From: Lewinellaceae bacterium
GTDB taxonomy: Bacteria; Bacteroidota; Bacteroidia; Chitinophagales; Saprospiraceae
DNA length: 50,055 nucleotides
Reading direction: 5' to 3'
Assembly: GCA_020636155.1 (NCBI GenBank)
Contig: JACJYM010000017.1
Span: 1-50,055, forward strand
In this document: positions 17,166 through 27,710 of the stretch, piece by piece
How positions within the stretch are numbered: position 1 is the stretch's first letter
How the letters are laid out: each line of letters starts with the position of its first letter
Translations under genes and position numbers: made by a program
The notes under the pieces: generated by a model
Seen by the model: the letters and a program-made list of their open reading frames with translations, nothing else
Database searches by the model: none
Told to the model about the DNA's origin: nothing

Positions 17166-20100
17166 CTAATCTACAATAATTAATTTCTTAATAATTGTCT
17201 CCGCACCAATCTTGATCTGGAGGTTATAAACTCCCGGTGCCAAGTCATCTACGTTGTACAAGTATTCGTGCATACCTTCGGTTAGACTTTCACTATCTTG
17301 AAGCGTTCTCACGAATTTACCTTCCGTAGTGTAGATCGACATACTGTAGTCGTCATCTTGCTCTAGATTCAATTCTAAGTTGAATTTGTCTATCGCCGGA
17401 TTCGGATAAATGCTTACGTGTCTGCCGCCATATACTTTCACATATACTTCCTTGCTCGCTGACTTGCTTCCGTCATAATCTACTCCACTGACGTAGTAAT
17501 AGTAGATACCAGTCTCTGAAGCATCGTTATCTATGAGTTTGTAATTATTCGTCGTACTCTGGTCATTGCCTGTCGCTTTAACTTTGCCGACTAAACTATA
17601 ATTAGACTCTCCATTTACTCTCCTATATACTTCGTACTCATCAACGTTTTTCTCACTTTCCGTCGTCCATGATACTTCGTTGTTGTCATTCACTCGGATT
17701 GTTCTCACATCTAACCATGTCAATGGCAGTGGACTGAAGGCAATACCCGCATCTATGTTCATGTATGCTTGATCCGGTTGCAATGCATACAACTTCGTTG
17801 TTCCTGGCCCATTCGTACCATCTACGTCACTGTCTGAGTTCTCATTCGTTGCATTAGGTGTAGTAAATGAATACCCTGCCGGTGCCTCAAACTTCAAGTA
17901 ATAACTTTGTTTTTGTAGATACTCTATTAAGTACTCACCGTTGGCATCTGTATAAGTCTCTCCAATTATTTCATCATCTGTATTGTACGCTTGTACTTTT
18001 ACATTAGATATTCTCGGTTCATTAGACTCTTGGATACCGTTCTGATTCGTATCTAACCATACTAAATTTCCTACCGAAGCATCTGGGTAGTATCCTGCTC
18101 CGATGTTACATACTGACATTCCTGACGTCACGGTAAAGTTGTCTGTCTTGCCCTGATAATTTAAGTCACTATCTCCATCTTGCTCCGCTGAATTCGTCAA
18201 GTTAATATAACCCAATGCATCCTTCACTGCCGGTACTAATCCATACGGTGGCAAAACAATTTCCACATAGTATTCTCCCGGAGGAGCACAGAATTTGTAG
18301 TATCCATCATCTGATGGTGTACCAGGTTTATGACCTGTCAACTGCGTCTCCCATATCTGCCATGTGCCAAAATGGTTTCTCCATAGATTTACTTCTAATC
18401 CATTGATGCCGTTCTCAGTACTCTGCCATTGGTCATCTTCATTGATATCATACCATACTAAGTCTCCAATTGGTATACATTTATAGAATCCTGCATCCCA
18501 AGTTAAATCCACTTCTCCGGCATCTAATACCGTTACTTCAGTCATGAACATAATTGGATCTGCGTCACTATCGATGCTATCATCATTCCCGATGTTTTGG
18601 AAGGTTAATTCATATCCCTCAGGTGCAACAAATTGTATGCTATAGGCTCCCGGATATACATTCCCAAACAAATAATGTCCTGTCGCATCTGTAAATAATG
18701 AATCCACAATATTACCATCGCCATCCTTCAGATATACCTTTACTCCAGATAATCCAGGTTCGTTACTATCCTGAGTACCATCACCATCAATATCGTGCCA
18801 TACATAATCTCCTATGGTTGCCAGAGGCAAGAGACCCGCATCTACACTGTGGTTCATTTCTCCAGCTTCTAACTCTATACATGCCGTATTGCCCGATCTA
18901 TCTACATCACTATCTAACTCATCGTCATTTCCTTGATTCTGCAAGGTAAAATCACAACCTTCTGGTAAATTACTAATGTCAAAATGTAATACATAACCAC
19001 CCGGCAACAAGCCATCAAATAAATAGTAACCGTTTTCGTCTGTTGTCATGGTCTCCAATTCATTACCCTCACAATCTAACAAGGTTACGATTACTCCACT
19101 TATACTTGGTTCGTTCTCATCCTGGATACCATCACCGTTCAAATCTTTCCAAACATAATCACCAATCTCTCCGGTAACTAATATCTCTGCTGCATCATTG
19201 TCGTCTTCGTCATCGTCTCCTTCATTAAATGGATCATCAATATCTTCATTAATCACATTGTCATTGTCATCTTCTTCATCAAAGATGTTGTCATCGTCAG
19301 GACCATCTACTAGATCATTGTCATTATCAGGATTTGTATCTGGGTAACTATCGGCATCTTCTTGAGACACACCATTTTCATCCGTAAAATTGCTTATCTC
19401 CGCCTCATTGTACCAGTCGTGCAATTCAGCATTATCTCTCACTGTAACCTCTAGGTTCAACACTAATTGTACTGAATCTCCTGGAGCTACCGGTCCGTCA
19501 ATGACATATTGTACCAAATTGCCATTTAACATCCATCCTGAATTGTCACCAACATTAAAGATATAGCCGTAGTTTAAATAATCGGTAACTTCTACATTGT
19601 AGGCATCTTGGTTACCTTGATTGTAAACTTTTATTATATAACTTGCTATTTCTCCTGGTAAATATGGACCCTTATCCTCAATGTATTTTATTAAAGCCAA
19701 ATCTCTTACTGGCAATGTCTCCGGATCATGGTCATCTTCATCATCTGGATTGTCCACTTCATTGTCTATCGGTGTTCCATCGTTATCTGGATTGTCATCT
19801 TCTGTACTATCCACATCTTCAGCATCTGGATAATCTGGATCCGTACTTTCACTATCCGATATTTCTGTAATATTCGTCCACGCATTCGATACATCATCAT
19901 AACAATCTTGTAATTGTAAGTCTATTGTGACATTGATACTCGAGCCTGGGGCTAGACTACCCGCCATGGTCATCGATGCATTGCCTGTAACACTATTATA
20001 ACTCCAACCCGCGGCATTATTAGTACTAACGTATCGGTATCCACATGGAATATAATCTGTTATTTCAATATTGCTCGCACCGATGCTTCCTTGATTAAAT

Positions 20101-23100
20101 ACGGTTATTGTAAAGGTGACAATATCGCCATATTTGAAAGGACCAGTTGCAGAAGTTGTCTTTATTTGTGCTAAATCATACAACTCTATTCCTGCAGGAT
20201 CGTGGTCGTCTTCTTCACCCCCTTTGTCCGTACTTGTCAGGTCATTGTCCGCGGCATCCCCTGGCTCTACAGCATTCTCACCTGCACCGTTGCTACCTTG
20301 GACGCTGTCCGCATCTATTCTAACGTTGCCATTCGTATCCGTGCTTGAAGTAATCTCTGCATAGTTAATCCAATCTTTCTCACCACCATCAGTTCGTTGT
20401 ATCGTCAAATGAATACTGAATTGAGTACATGCATCTTGAGCCAATACTCCAGGCACTTTATAAATTGGTGCGGTCACCGTTCCTCCCCAACCCGGATTAT
20501 TCGCAAAACTAAAACTATATCCTGCCGGCAAGTAATCACTCACTTCGATATTCGCGGCATCTACGTTTCCTTGATTACATACGGTAATTTTGAATTCTAA
20601 ATCATCTCCATATATGTATGGATTGTTGATTGTAAGCAATTCTTTTTTCAAGGCTAAGTCAAATACTTCAATTCTCTCTGGATCATGATCGTCCTCATCT
20701 TCACCTTGATAACTATCTCCCTCTATATTGTCATCATCACTCGTATCAGGCACGCCTCCTGTATCATTATTCGGATCATCATCAGTTTTACTATCTACAT
20801 CTTCCGGGTTAGGATAGTCAGGATCCGTTGAATCATGATCTGATATTTCTACATAATTGGTGAAACTATTTACATTATTATCTAAACATTGTTGAATCTC
20901 CAAATTAATTGTTGTAGAAGTATTAGCTCCTGGAGCCAAATTATTCACAAGGATTTTAGTAGCATAACCTGTTGTACTATTATACGTCCATCCATTTGCA
21001 TCGTTAGATGCAGCATATTTGAATCCACATGGAATATAATCCGTCAACTCTATATTACTAGCTTCAATGCTACCTTGATTGTACACTTCCATGGTGAATG
21101 TTACCACATCACCATATTCGTATGGTCCTGTCTGATTTGATATAACTTTTCTTTGAGCTAAGTCAAACAATTCAATACCTGCAGGGTCGTGATCGTCTTC
21201 TTCTCCGCCTTTGTCCGTACTCGTCAGATCATTGTCCTCCGCATCTCCAGGCTCTACAGCATTCTCGCCAGCTCCATTACTTCCCTCAACACTGTCCGCA
21301 TCTTCTCTCACGTTTCCTTCCGTGTCCGTGCTTGATGTTATCTCTGCATAGTTAATCCAATCTTTCTCACCACCATTGGTCTGCTGTATGGTCAGATTTA
21401 TATTGAATTCGGTACATGCATCCTGTGCCAATACTCCCGGTACGCTATAAATCGGTGCGGTGACTGTTCCTCCCCATCCCGGGTTATTTGCAAAGCTAAA
21501 ACTATATCCGGCCGGTAAGTAATCACTCACTTTGATACTTGCAGCATCAACATTTCCTTGATTACATACGGTAATTTTGAATTCCAATTCATCTCCATAT
21601 CTGTATGGATTATTGATTGTAAGCAATTCTTTTTTCAACGCTAGGTCAAATACTTCAATCCTTTCCGGATCATGATCGTCCTCATCTTCGCCTTGATACT
21701 TGTCACCATCAACGTTGTCATCATCAGATGTATCAGGTACCCCACCTGTATCATTATCTGGATCAGAATCTGTCATACTATCTACATCTTCTGGATTAGG
21801 ATAATCAGGATCTGTACTCGTATAATCACTTATCTCAGCATAATTGGTAAAGCTATCGTCGTCATTATCGATACATTGTTGTATTTCTAATATTATGGTT
21901 GTAGTAGTCGATGCTCCCGGAACAAGTGTATTCGGCAAGGTCTTGATCGCATAACCTGTATTCGAATCATAACTCCAACCATTGCCATCATTGCTACTCA
22001 CATACTTGAATCCGCAAGGTATGTAATCTGTTAATACAATATTACTTGTTTCGATACTTCCTTGGTTGAATACTTCGAAAGTGAAGGTCACCATATCGCC
22101 ATACTCGTATGGTCCTGTCTGATTGCCGGTCACTTTTCTCATTGCCAAGTCAAGTAACTCGATACCTGCTGGATCGTGGTCGTCTTCTTCACCCCCTTTG
22201 TCATTGCTTGTCAGGTCATTGTCGGCGGCATCTCCAGGTTCTACTGAATTCTCAACTGAATTGTTGCTACCTGGTGTACTATCAACATCCCAATTGGTTC
22301 TGTCTTCACCATTCTCATTTTCTGCACTCAATATTTCTGAATAATTTATCCAATCTTTTTCTCCGCCATTGGTCTGCTGTATGGTTAGATAAATACTTAC
22401 CTCCTGGCACTCCTCTACCTCAATACTGCTGATTGTGTATTCCGGCGACGCCACTGTTCCAGTCCATCCTGTATTGTTAGCAAAACTAAAATTATAGCCT
22501 GCTGGCAAGTAATCACCTATCACTACATTCTGTGCTCCAATATTTCCTTGGTTACATACTGTTATTTTAAATTCTAACAGGTCTCCATACCGATATGGAT
22601 TGTTGATTGTAACCAATTCTTTTTTCAATGCTAAATCAAATATTTCAACTTTAGCGGGATCATGATCATCCTCATCCTTATCTGCAGGACCACTACCTAT
22701 TGGACCTGTGCCATCTCCTATTACGGAATCATCACTTGGTCCCCAAGGCTCACCTCCAGCATCATCAAAATTCGTCTCATCAGCATGACTATCAATATCA
22801 AGTACTTGAGCATTGAAGTGATTTAAATCATCGTCATATTCACTTATCTCCGCATAATTCGTCCAAGCGTAATACGGATCATCTGTCGTACAATTGACAA
22901 CTTTCAATTGTATATGCAATGTTACAGTCTCTCCAACTTCTAAGATTTGATTGTCATAAATGTATTCTGCCTTACGTGAAATTGGATTATATGTCCACCC
23001 TGGATTTAATCCAGGTCCACTCATGAATTCCATACCACATGGCACATAATCCACTACCGTAAATTGCGTCGCGATTATTGTACCTTGATTCGTCACATCA

Positions 23101-24071
23101 ATATCAAAGGTTCTTACTTCACCCCATCCCGATACCGGATCGTTACTTTGATCCTTTTTCGTCAATGCTAAGTCCATAATGATTATCGGTTTAATTTCCG
23201 CCGGATCATGATCATCCTCATCATTATTCGCATTATTTATTTCATTATCTCCTCCAAATGTATCGTCTCCGATTACACTATTTGGAGTACTATCTACATC
23301 TACTGGTGGGTCATACACATTGTCATTGTCATCGTCTGCTGCACTAATCTCCGCCCAGTTAACTATTGAAGTTTGTCTGTTGAATACATCCAAATGCAAC
23401 AAAATTGTTACACTTGTCTGCTCTCCTGCTCCTAAAAATGGTATCACACTATTCAATCTTGCCAAATTCACATTTTGCATGTTATTCCAATTTGGATCTA
23501 TCAAACTCATACCAGAAGGGATATAATCCGTTATCTGTATCTTATATGCATCTAAAGTTCCTTGATTGTAAACATTGATTGTAAATTGGACATCATCCCC
23601 TGGACTTAATACGCCATCACCATTTTTATCCACAAAATCTGTATACAACTTCGTCAAAGCAAGGTCAAATATTTGACCTACTGGAAAGTATACTGGATCC
23701 CAATCATCATAATCATTTGGATTGTCCTTAGTTCCCGGTGTACCAGCAGCCTCATCATCTATATCATTGTCACTTACTAACTCTGAACCATTATCAGGTG
23801 ACCCATTTATGATACTCAATGGACTGTCTTCATCAACTAAATTTAATAAATTCTGAGCCGCTGTTATCTCTGCATTGTTTACCATCGAATGCCCCATAAA
23901 CATAGGATCTACTTGTAAGGTAAGATATACCGTAGATTCTGCTCCTTTTGGTAAGCTTGATACTGTCGTAGTTAATATCGGCGCAGTACCTGTCCAACCA
24001 CTATTATCAGCAGCAAAATATATTGTCCCCGTAGGCATATAATCCGTTACTACTACATCTGTTGCATCCAA
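17166..24071 (-). CDS. Giant DUF11/SdrD-repeat surface protein, C-terminal part (frameshifted from 24288-32117)
   Basis: 2301 codons open from a TTG inside a repeat. There is no signal peptide here, so it is not a gene on its own but the continuation of the upstream reading frame. It holds nine complete DUF11-like repeats, each with the phrase xNQG and then a DYxPxG strand, for example FKITVCNQGN and VSDYLPAGY. Asp-rich linkers separate them. At about residues 1630-2110 come four SdrD B-like domains (IGDYVWKDLNGDGIQDENEP, IGDYVWHDIDGDG, IGDLVWYDINEDD, VGNLVWLDTNQNG). Then come a fibronectin-like stretch starting PLPLTWLDVR and a type A T9SS sorting domain (about 2210-2301, HVSIYPNPAIDKF to IIKKLIIVD). 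Three neighbouring repeat pairs (about 19.7-22.7 kb) are nearly identical tandem copies of about 990 bases. The role is probably that of a rigid surface stalk or adhesin. Confidence 0.85.
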   Translation of the reverse strand: MDATDVVVTDYMPTGTIYFAADNSGWTGTAPILTTTVSSLPKGAESTVYLTLQVDPMFMGHSMVNNAEITAAQNLLNLVDEDSPLSIINGSPDNGSELVSDNDIDDEAAGTPGTKDNPNDYDDWDPVYFPVGQIFDLALTKLYTDFVDKNGDGVLSPGDDVQFTINVYNQGTLDAYKIQITDYIPSGMSLIDPNWNNMQNVNLARLNSVIPFLGAGEQTSVTILLHLDVFNRQTSIVNWAEISAADDDNDNVYDPPVDVDSTPNSVIGDDTFGGDNEINNANNDEDDHDPAEIKPIIIMDLALTKKDQSNDPVSGWGEVRTFDIDVTNQGTIIATQFTVVDYVPCGMEFMSGPGLNPGWTYNPISRKAEYIYDNQILEVGETVTLHIQLKVVNCTTDDPYYAWTNYAEISEYDDDLNHFNAQVLDIDSHADETNFDDAGGEPWGPSDDSVIGDGTGPIGSGPADKDEDDHDPAKVEIFDLALKKELVTINNPYRYGDLLEFKITVCNQGNIGAQNVVIGDYLPAGYNFSFANNTGWTGTVASPEYTISSIEVEECQEVSIYLTIQQTNGGEKDWINYSEILSAENENGEDRTNWDVDSTPGSNNSVENSVEPGDAADNDLTSNDKGGEEDDHDPAGIELLDLAMRKVTGNQTGPYEYGDMVTFTFEVFNQGSIETSNIVLTDYIPCGFKYVSSNDGNGWSYDSNTGYAIKTLPNTLVPGASTTTTIILEIQQCIDNDDDSFTNYAEISDYTSTDPDYPNPEDVDSMTDSDPDNDTGGVPDTSDDDNVDGDKYQGEDEDDHDPERIEVFDLALKKELLTINNPYRYGDELEFKITVCNQGNVDAASIKVSDYLPAGYSFSFANNPGWGGTVTAPIYSVPGVLAQDACTEFNINLTIQQTNGGEKDWINYAEITSSTDTEGNVREDADSVEGSNGAGENAVEPGDAEDNDLTSTDKGGEEDDHDPAGIELFDLAQRKVISNQTGPYEYGDVVTFTMEVYNQGSIEASNIELTDYIPCGFKYAASNDANGWTYNSTTGYATKILVNNLAPGANTSTTINLEIQQCLDNNVNSFTNYVEISDHDSTDPDYPNPEDVDSKTDDDPNNDTGGVPDTSDDDNIEGDSYQGEDEDDHDPERIEVFDLALKKELLTINNPYIYGDDLEFKITVCNQGNVDAANIEVSDYLPAGYSFSFANNPGWGGTVTAPIYKVPGVLAQDACTQFSIHLTIQRTDGGEKDWINYAEITSSTDTNGNVRIDADSVQGSNGAGENAVEPGDAADNDLTSTDKGGEEDDHDPAGIELYDLAQIKTTSATGPFKYGDIVTFTITVFNQGSIGASNIEITDYIPCGYRYVSTNNAAGWSYNSVTGNASMTMAGSLAPGSSINVTIDLQLQDCYDDVSNAWTNITEISDSESTDPDYPDAEDVDSTEDDNPDNDGTPIDNEVDNPDDEDDHDPETLPVRDLALIKYIEDKGPYLPGEIASYIIKVYNQGNQDAYNVEVTDYLNYGYIFNVGDNSGWMLNGNLVQYVIDGPVAPGDSVQLVLNLEVTVRDNAELHDWYNEAEISNFTDENGVSQEDADSYPDTNPDNDNDLVDGPDDDNIFDEEDDNDNVINEDIDDPFNEGDDDEDDNDAAEILVTGEIGDYVWKDLNGDGIQDENEPSISGVIVTLLDCEGNELETMTTDENGYYLFDGLLPGGYVLHFDISNLPEGCDFTLQNQGNDDELDSDVDRSGNTACIELEAGEMNHSVDAGLLPLATIGDYVWHDIDGDGTQDSNEPGLSGVKVYLKDGDGNIVDSLFTDATGHYLFGNVYPGAYSIQFVAPEGYELTFQNIGNDDSIDSDADPIMFMTEVTVLDAGEVDLTWDAGFYKCIPIGDLVWYDINEDDQWQSTENGINGLEVNLWRNHFGTWQIWETQLTGHKPGTPSDDGYYKFCAPPGEYYVEIVLPPYGLVPAVKDALGYINLTNSAEQDGDSDLNYQGKTDNFTVTSGMSVCNIGAGYYPDASVGNLVWLDTNQNGIQESNEPRISNVKVQAYNTDDEIIGETYTDANGEYLIEYLQKQSYYLKFEAPAGYSFTTPNATNENSDSDVDGTNGPGTTKLYALQPDQAYMNIDAGIAFSPLPLTWLDVRTIRVNDNNEVSWTTESEKNVDEYEVYRRVNGESNYSLVGKVKATGNDQSTTNNYKLIDNDASETGIYYYYVSGVDYDGSKSASKEVYVKVYGGRHVSIYPNPAIDKFNLELNLEQDDDYSMSIYTTEGKFVRTLQDSESLTEGMHEYLYNVDDLAPGVYNLQIKIGAETIIKKLIIVD

Positions 24072-27000
24072 CGTTCCTTGGTTATAAACAGTTATGCTGA
24101 TTGCGAAAGTAACTTTTTTCTCTCCCGGATGTCAATATCACCATTACTATTTGTATCATCAAAAGTAGAAATCACTTTTTTCAAAGCAATATCAAATTCC
24201 TCTTGAGTAACTGTTATTTGTTCAGGATCGTAGTCGTCGCTGTCATTTGGATTATCCATTGTTCCTGGTGTACCTGGTGCCTCATCATCAATATATCATT
24301 ATTGGTGATAATTCAGGAGGTGTGCCACTGTTATTATTAGGTGTACTATCCTCATCTACTGCGTTCGGTCCATCGTCTAGACTTGCTGCCGCTGCAATCT
24401 CAGCATTGTTTGTGATTGTCGTACCTTGAAAATCATTACTGATGGTAAATGTGATCATCCTAGTAACACTTTCTCCAGCTCCAATAAAATCAATCTCATT
24501 GGCCAAACTCGCAGTGGTTCCACTTAAAGTCCAAGCTAGATCATTTAATATTAATTCGGCTGGTATGTAATCATTTATCTGTACATCATAGGCATCTAAG
24601 CTTCCTTGATTGTAAACCGTAATATCGAAACTAACGGTACTGCCAGGATAATATGGTCCAGGTGTCGATGCATTCACTGTCTTAATCAAGGCCAAGTCAA
24701 AGTCTTGATCTACCATGATTGGCGCAGCATCATGATCATCTTCGTCGCCATTTTCATTATTTATCGTATCGTCCCCTGCATGTACATCATTGTCTGGATC
24801 ATTGTCCGGTGTACTGTCTATGTCAGTAGGTGGGGTATTATTCGGATCTGTGTCGTCATCCGCATAACTTATTTCTGTGTAATTCGTAATTATCATACCC
24901 ATAAATCCTGCCGATACTCTGAAGGTAATATCCACTGTGGTGCTAGGATCAAAATTTGGATCTGCTGCCAAAAACGGAATGGCCGTTATTAGATTAGCGA
25001 CATTGTCATTATCATTATCTTCCCAATTGGGATCATTTAATATCAATCCTTCCGGGATATAATCACTTAACTGGATGTTGTATGCATCTCGAGTTCCTTG
25101 GTTGTATATTGTTATCGTGAAGGTGACATCATCACCAGGACTAATTGATCCATCATTGTCATTGTCAACAAAATTACCAAGATATTGCTTTATTAAGGCT
25201 AGGTCAAAAATCTGACCTACTGGTATCTGTGCCAAGTCGTAGTTGTCAACATCATTCGGATTGTCCGAAATCCCCGGTGTACCCACTGCTTCGTCGTCGA
25301 TGTCGTTGTCGGTGTTCAACTCACTCGTGTCATCTGCACTTCCGTAACTGCCGTCTATGACGTTGTCCTCATCCGGCAATCCCAAGGCATTCGTCGCACT
25401 CGTTATCTCCGCATTGTTCGTTAACAAACTGCCCATATACGCCGGATCCACTTGCAATACGATACTCAACGTCATCTGGGCTCCTTTTGCCAAACTTGCA
25501 ACGGTCGTACTTGGTGCTGTTGCCGTGCCGCCTGTCCATGTTGGATTGTCCCCTACACTGAACAACATGCCCGTAGGTACATAATCTGTAACTACTACGT
25601 TCGTTGCATCCAAGCTTCCTTGGTTGTAGATCGTGATATCAAACGTCACTTTCTCTCCCGGATCAATCACCCCATTCACATTCGCATCATTCCAACTACT
25701 ATATAATTTCTTTAACGCTAGGTCAAATTCTTGTACTACCGTGATCTCCGCCGGGTCTTGGTCATCTCCTCCATTCACATCTGCTGTGTCATTGTCATTC
25801 GCCAGATCATCAGGGGTACTGTCATCGTTTGGTGTACTATCTACATCCGTAGGTGGGGTGTTGTTGGGATTCGTATCATCGTCAGCACTGCTGATCTCTG
25901 CATCGTTCACGATGCTTGTCCCTTGGAAACTGTTCATCACGGTGAAGGTGATGGTCACCACTACGTTGTCTCCCGATGAGATGTATGCTATCTCATTGTT
26001 TAGGTTCGCATTAGTGCCTGTTTGAGTCCAGTTCACATCGCTTAATTGCAAGCCCATTGGAATGTAATCCACCAAGCCTACATTGTACGCATCTAACGTC
26101 CCTTGGTTATAAACCGTTAGGTCAAAGGTCACCGTACTGCCCGGTACAATCGGGGTCGTACTGCTGCTAGAGAAGGTCTTCACTAAGGCCAAGTCAAATA
26201 TCTGCTCCACGGCTATCGTCGCAGGATCGTAGTCGTCACTGCCATTCGTCGCTGCCGTATCATTATCGTTCGGGTCTGGTACACTGCCATCTTCTGTATC
26301 TGGTGTACTATCCACATCCGTCGGTGGGGTATTCGTAGTATCTGTATCATCATCAGCACTACTGATCTCCGCATTATTGATTATACTCGTACCCATATAA
26401 TCACTAGCAACCGTAAATGTAATGGTCACTACAGCACTTTCTCCTGCTGCAATGTAACTTATCGGACTATTCAAATCAGCTACTCCTCCAACTTCTGTCC
26501 AGTTCGCATCCGCTAGTACTAATCCCACTGGGATGTAGTCGTTTACATTTACATTGTACGCATCTAACGTCCCTTGATTAAACACCTCGATATCAAATAC
26601 TACCGTACCTCCTGGTGCTACCGGAGTTACTGTACCACTATTTAATACCTTGATCAACGCTAAATCAAATACTTGTCCTACCACTACCTGTGCAGGATCG
26701 TAATGATCTACATCCGCATCATTATCTGCCGTACCTGGTGTGCCTGGTGCCTCGTCATTTACATCATTATCTGTATCTACCTCACTCTCATCATCAGCAC
26801 TTCCATAACTACCATCGATCACATCATCTTCATCTTCTAATCCTAATATATTGTCTGCACTCGTAATCTCTGCATTGTTCGTTATTGTCGTACCCATAAA
26901 TGCAGGATCAACTTCTAATACAATACTTACCGTTATGCTCGCTCCTGATGCTAAACTGGCTATCGTCGTACTTGGCTCCGTAGCCGTGCCTCCTGTCCAT

Positions 27001-27710
27001 ATCGCATTGTCGCCTGCATTGAAAATCATGTCACTCGGTACGTAATCCGTCACCACTACATCCGTCGCATCGACCGTCCCTTGGTTATATACTGTAATAT
27101 CAAACGTCACATCCTCCCCAGCATCTAACTGCCCATTCATATTCGCATCGTCATAACTGCTCATTACTTTCTGTAACGCTAAGTCAAATTCCTGAACTAC
27201 AGGAAAAAATGCTGGGTCATAATCATCACTATCTGCGTCATCATCTTGTAATGCCCCAGTATCGGAATCAACAATTTCACCATCATTTGTCAACTCATCA
27301 TCACCTTGATTGTTATTAGGAGTACTATCTTCATCTGTAGGATAGCCGTTTAGTGGGTTATTATCGTCATCAGCCGATTCTATCTCCGCATAATTAACAA
27401 TATCGCCTAATCCTTGATAATCTGGATTTATGGTAAAGGTTACATTTACAAATGCACTTTCTCCTGCTCCTATAAAGTCTATGTCGCTGTTTATCAATGC
27501 GATTCCTGTACTACTTATAGACCAATTTGGATCATTCAATATTAATTCATTCGGATCATAATAATCGTTGATAAATATATTGTACGCATCTTGTGTGCCT
27601 TGATTGAAAACTTCAATGTTAAATGTTATGTCATCACCTGGATGATATGGCCCAGGGGTTACGTCGCTTATCGTCTTCTCCAAAGCGAGATCAAATATTC
27701 CACATGACTC
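19400..27710 (-). repeat. Array of 17 DUF11-like domain repeats in the larger giant gene
   Basis: Counting by the motif FDLAL..., followed by xNQG, I find seven copies before the frameshift zone, one inside it and nine after it. Repeats fall into types: some carry Cys before NQG plus a second Cys in a later strand, some carry DYIPCG plus a later QQC, and five carry an EF-hand-like loop before the second strand. Linkers between them are Asp/Glu/Asn-rich, such as GGEEDDHDPAGIE. Confidence 0.85.
24072..24310 (-). other. Frameshift zone joining the two halves of the giant gene
   Basis: Both flanking halves are in the same frame, but the bridge between them is in another. Going downstream on the minus strand, the frame moves by a net +1 near 24293-24300 (extra AT in ATGATATATTGATG), giving a stop at 24290-24288. 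The middle frame then reads a normal repeat: IDDEAPGTPG, then YDPEQITVTQEEFDIALKK. Two further extra bases at about 24129-24130, between Asp and the expected PGE, restore the original frame. Duplicated codons in QEEFD (24197-24202) and EKKVTF (24114-24119) are also unusual. With both shifts removed the gene is continuous. Confidence 0.85.

Noticed and set aside
24113..24131. Programmed -1 frameshifting at A_AAA_AAG as the full explanation of the split giant gene
   Set aside because: It could restore only the second shift. The first needs a +1 change with no supporting site, and the clustered extra codons fit sequence error or mutation better.
25633..26025. Antisense open frame of 130 codons within the giant gene (others at 22109-22432, 24606-24992, 37244-37555)
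   Set aside because: They lie opposite the repeat array, and their length follows from the biased, repeated codons of the sense strand. The translations are low-complexity, and the sense frame has clear domain repeats.
19400..27710. CRISPR-like look of regularly spaced similar DNA
   Set aside because: The repeats are about 400-990 bases, lie inside open coding frames and encode domain repeats; no short direct repeats with unique spacers.
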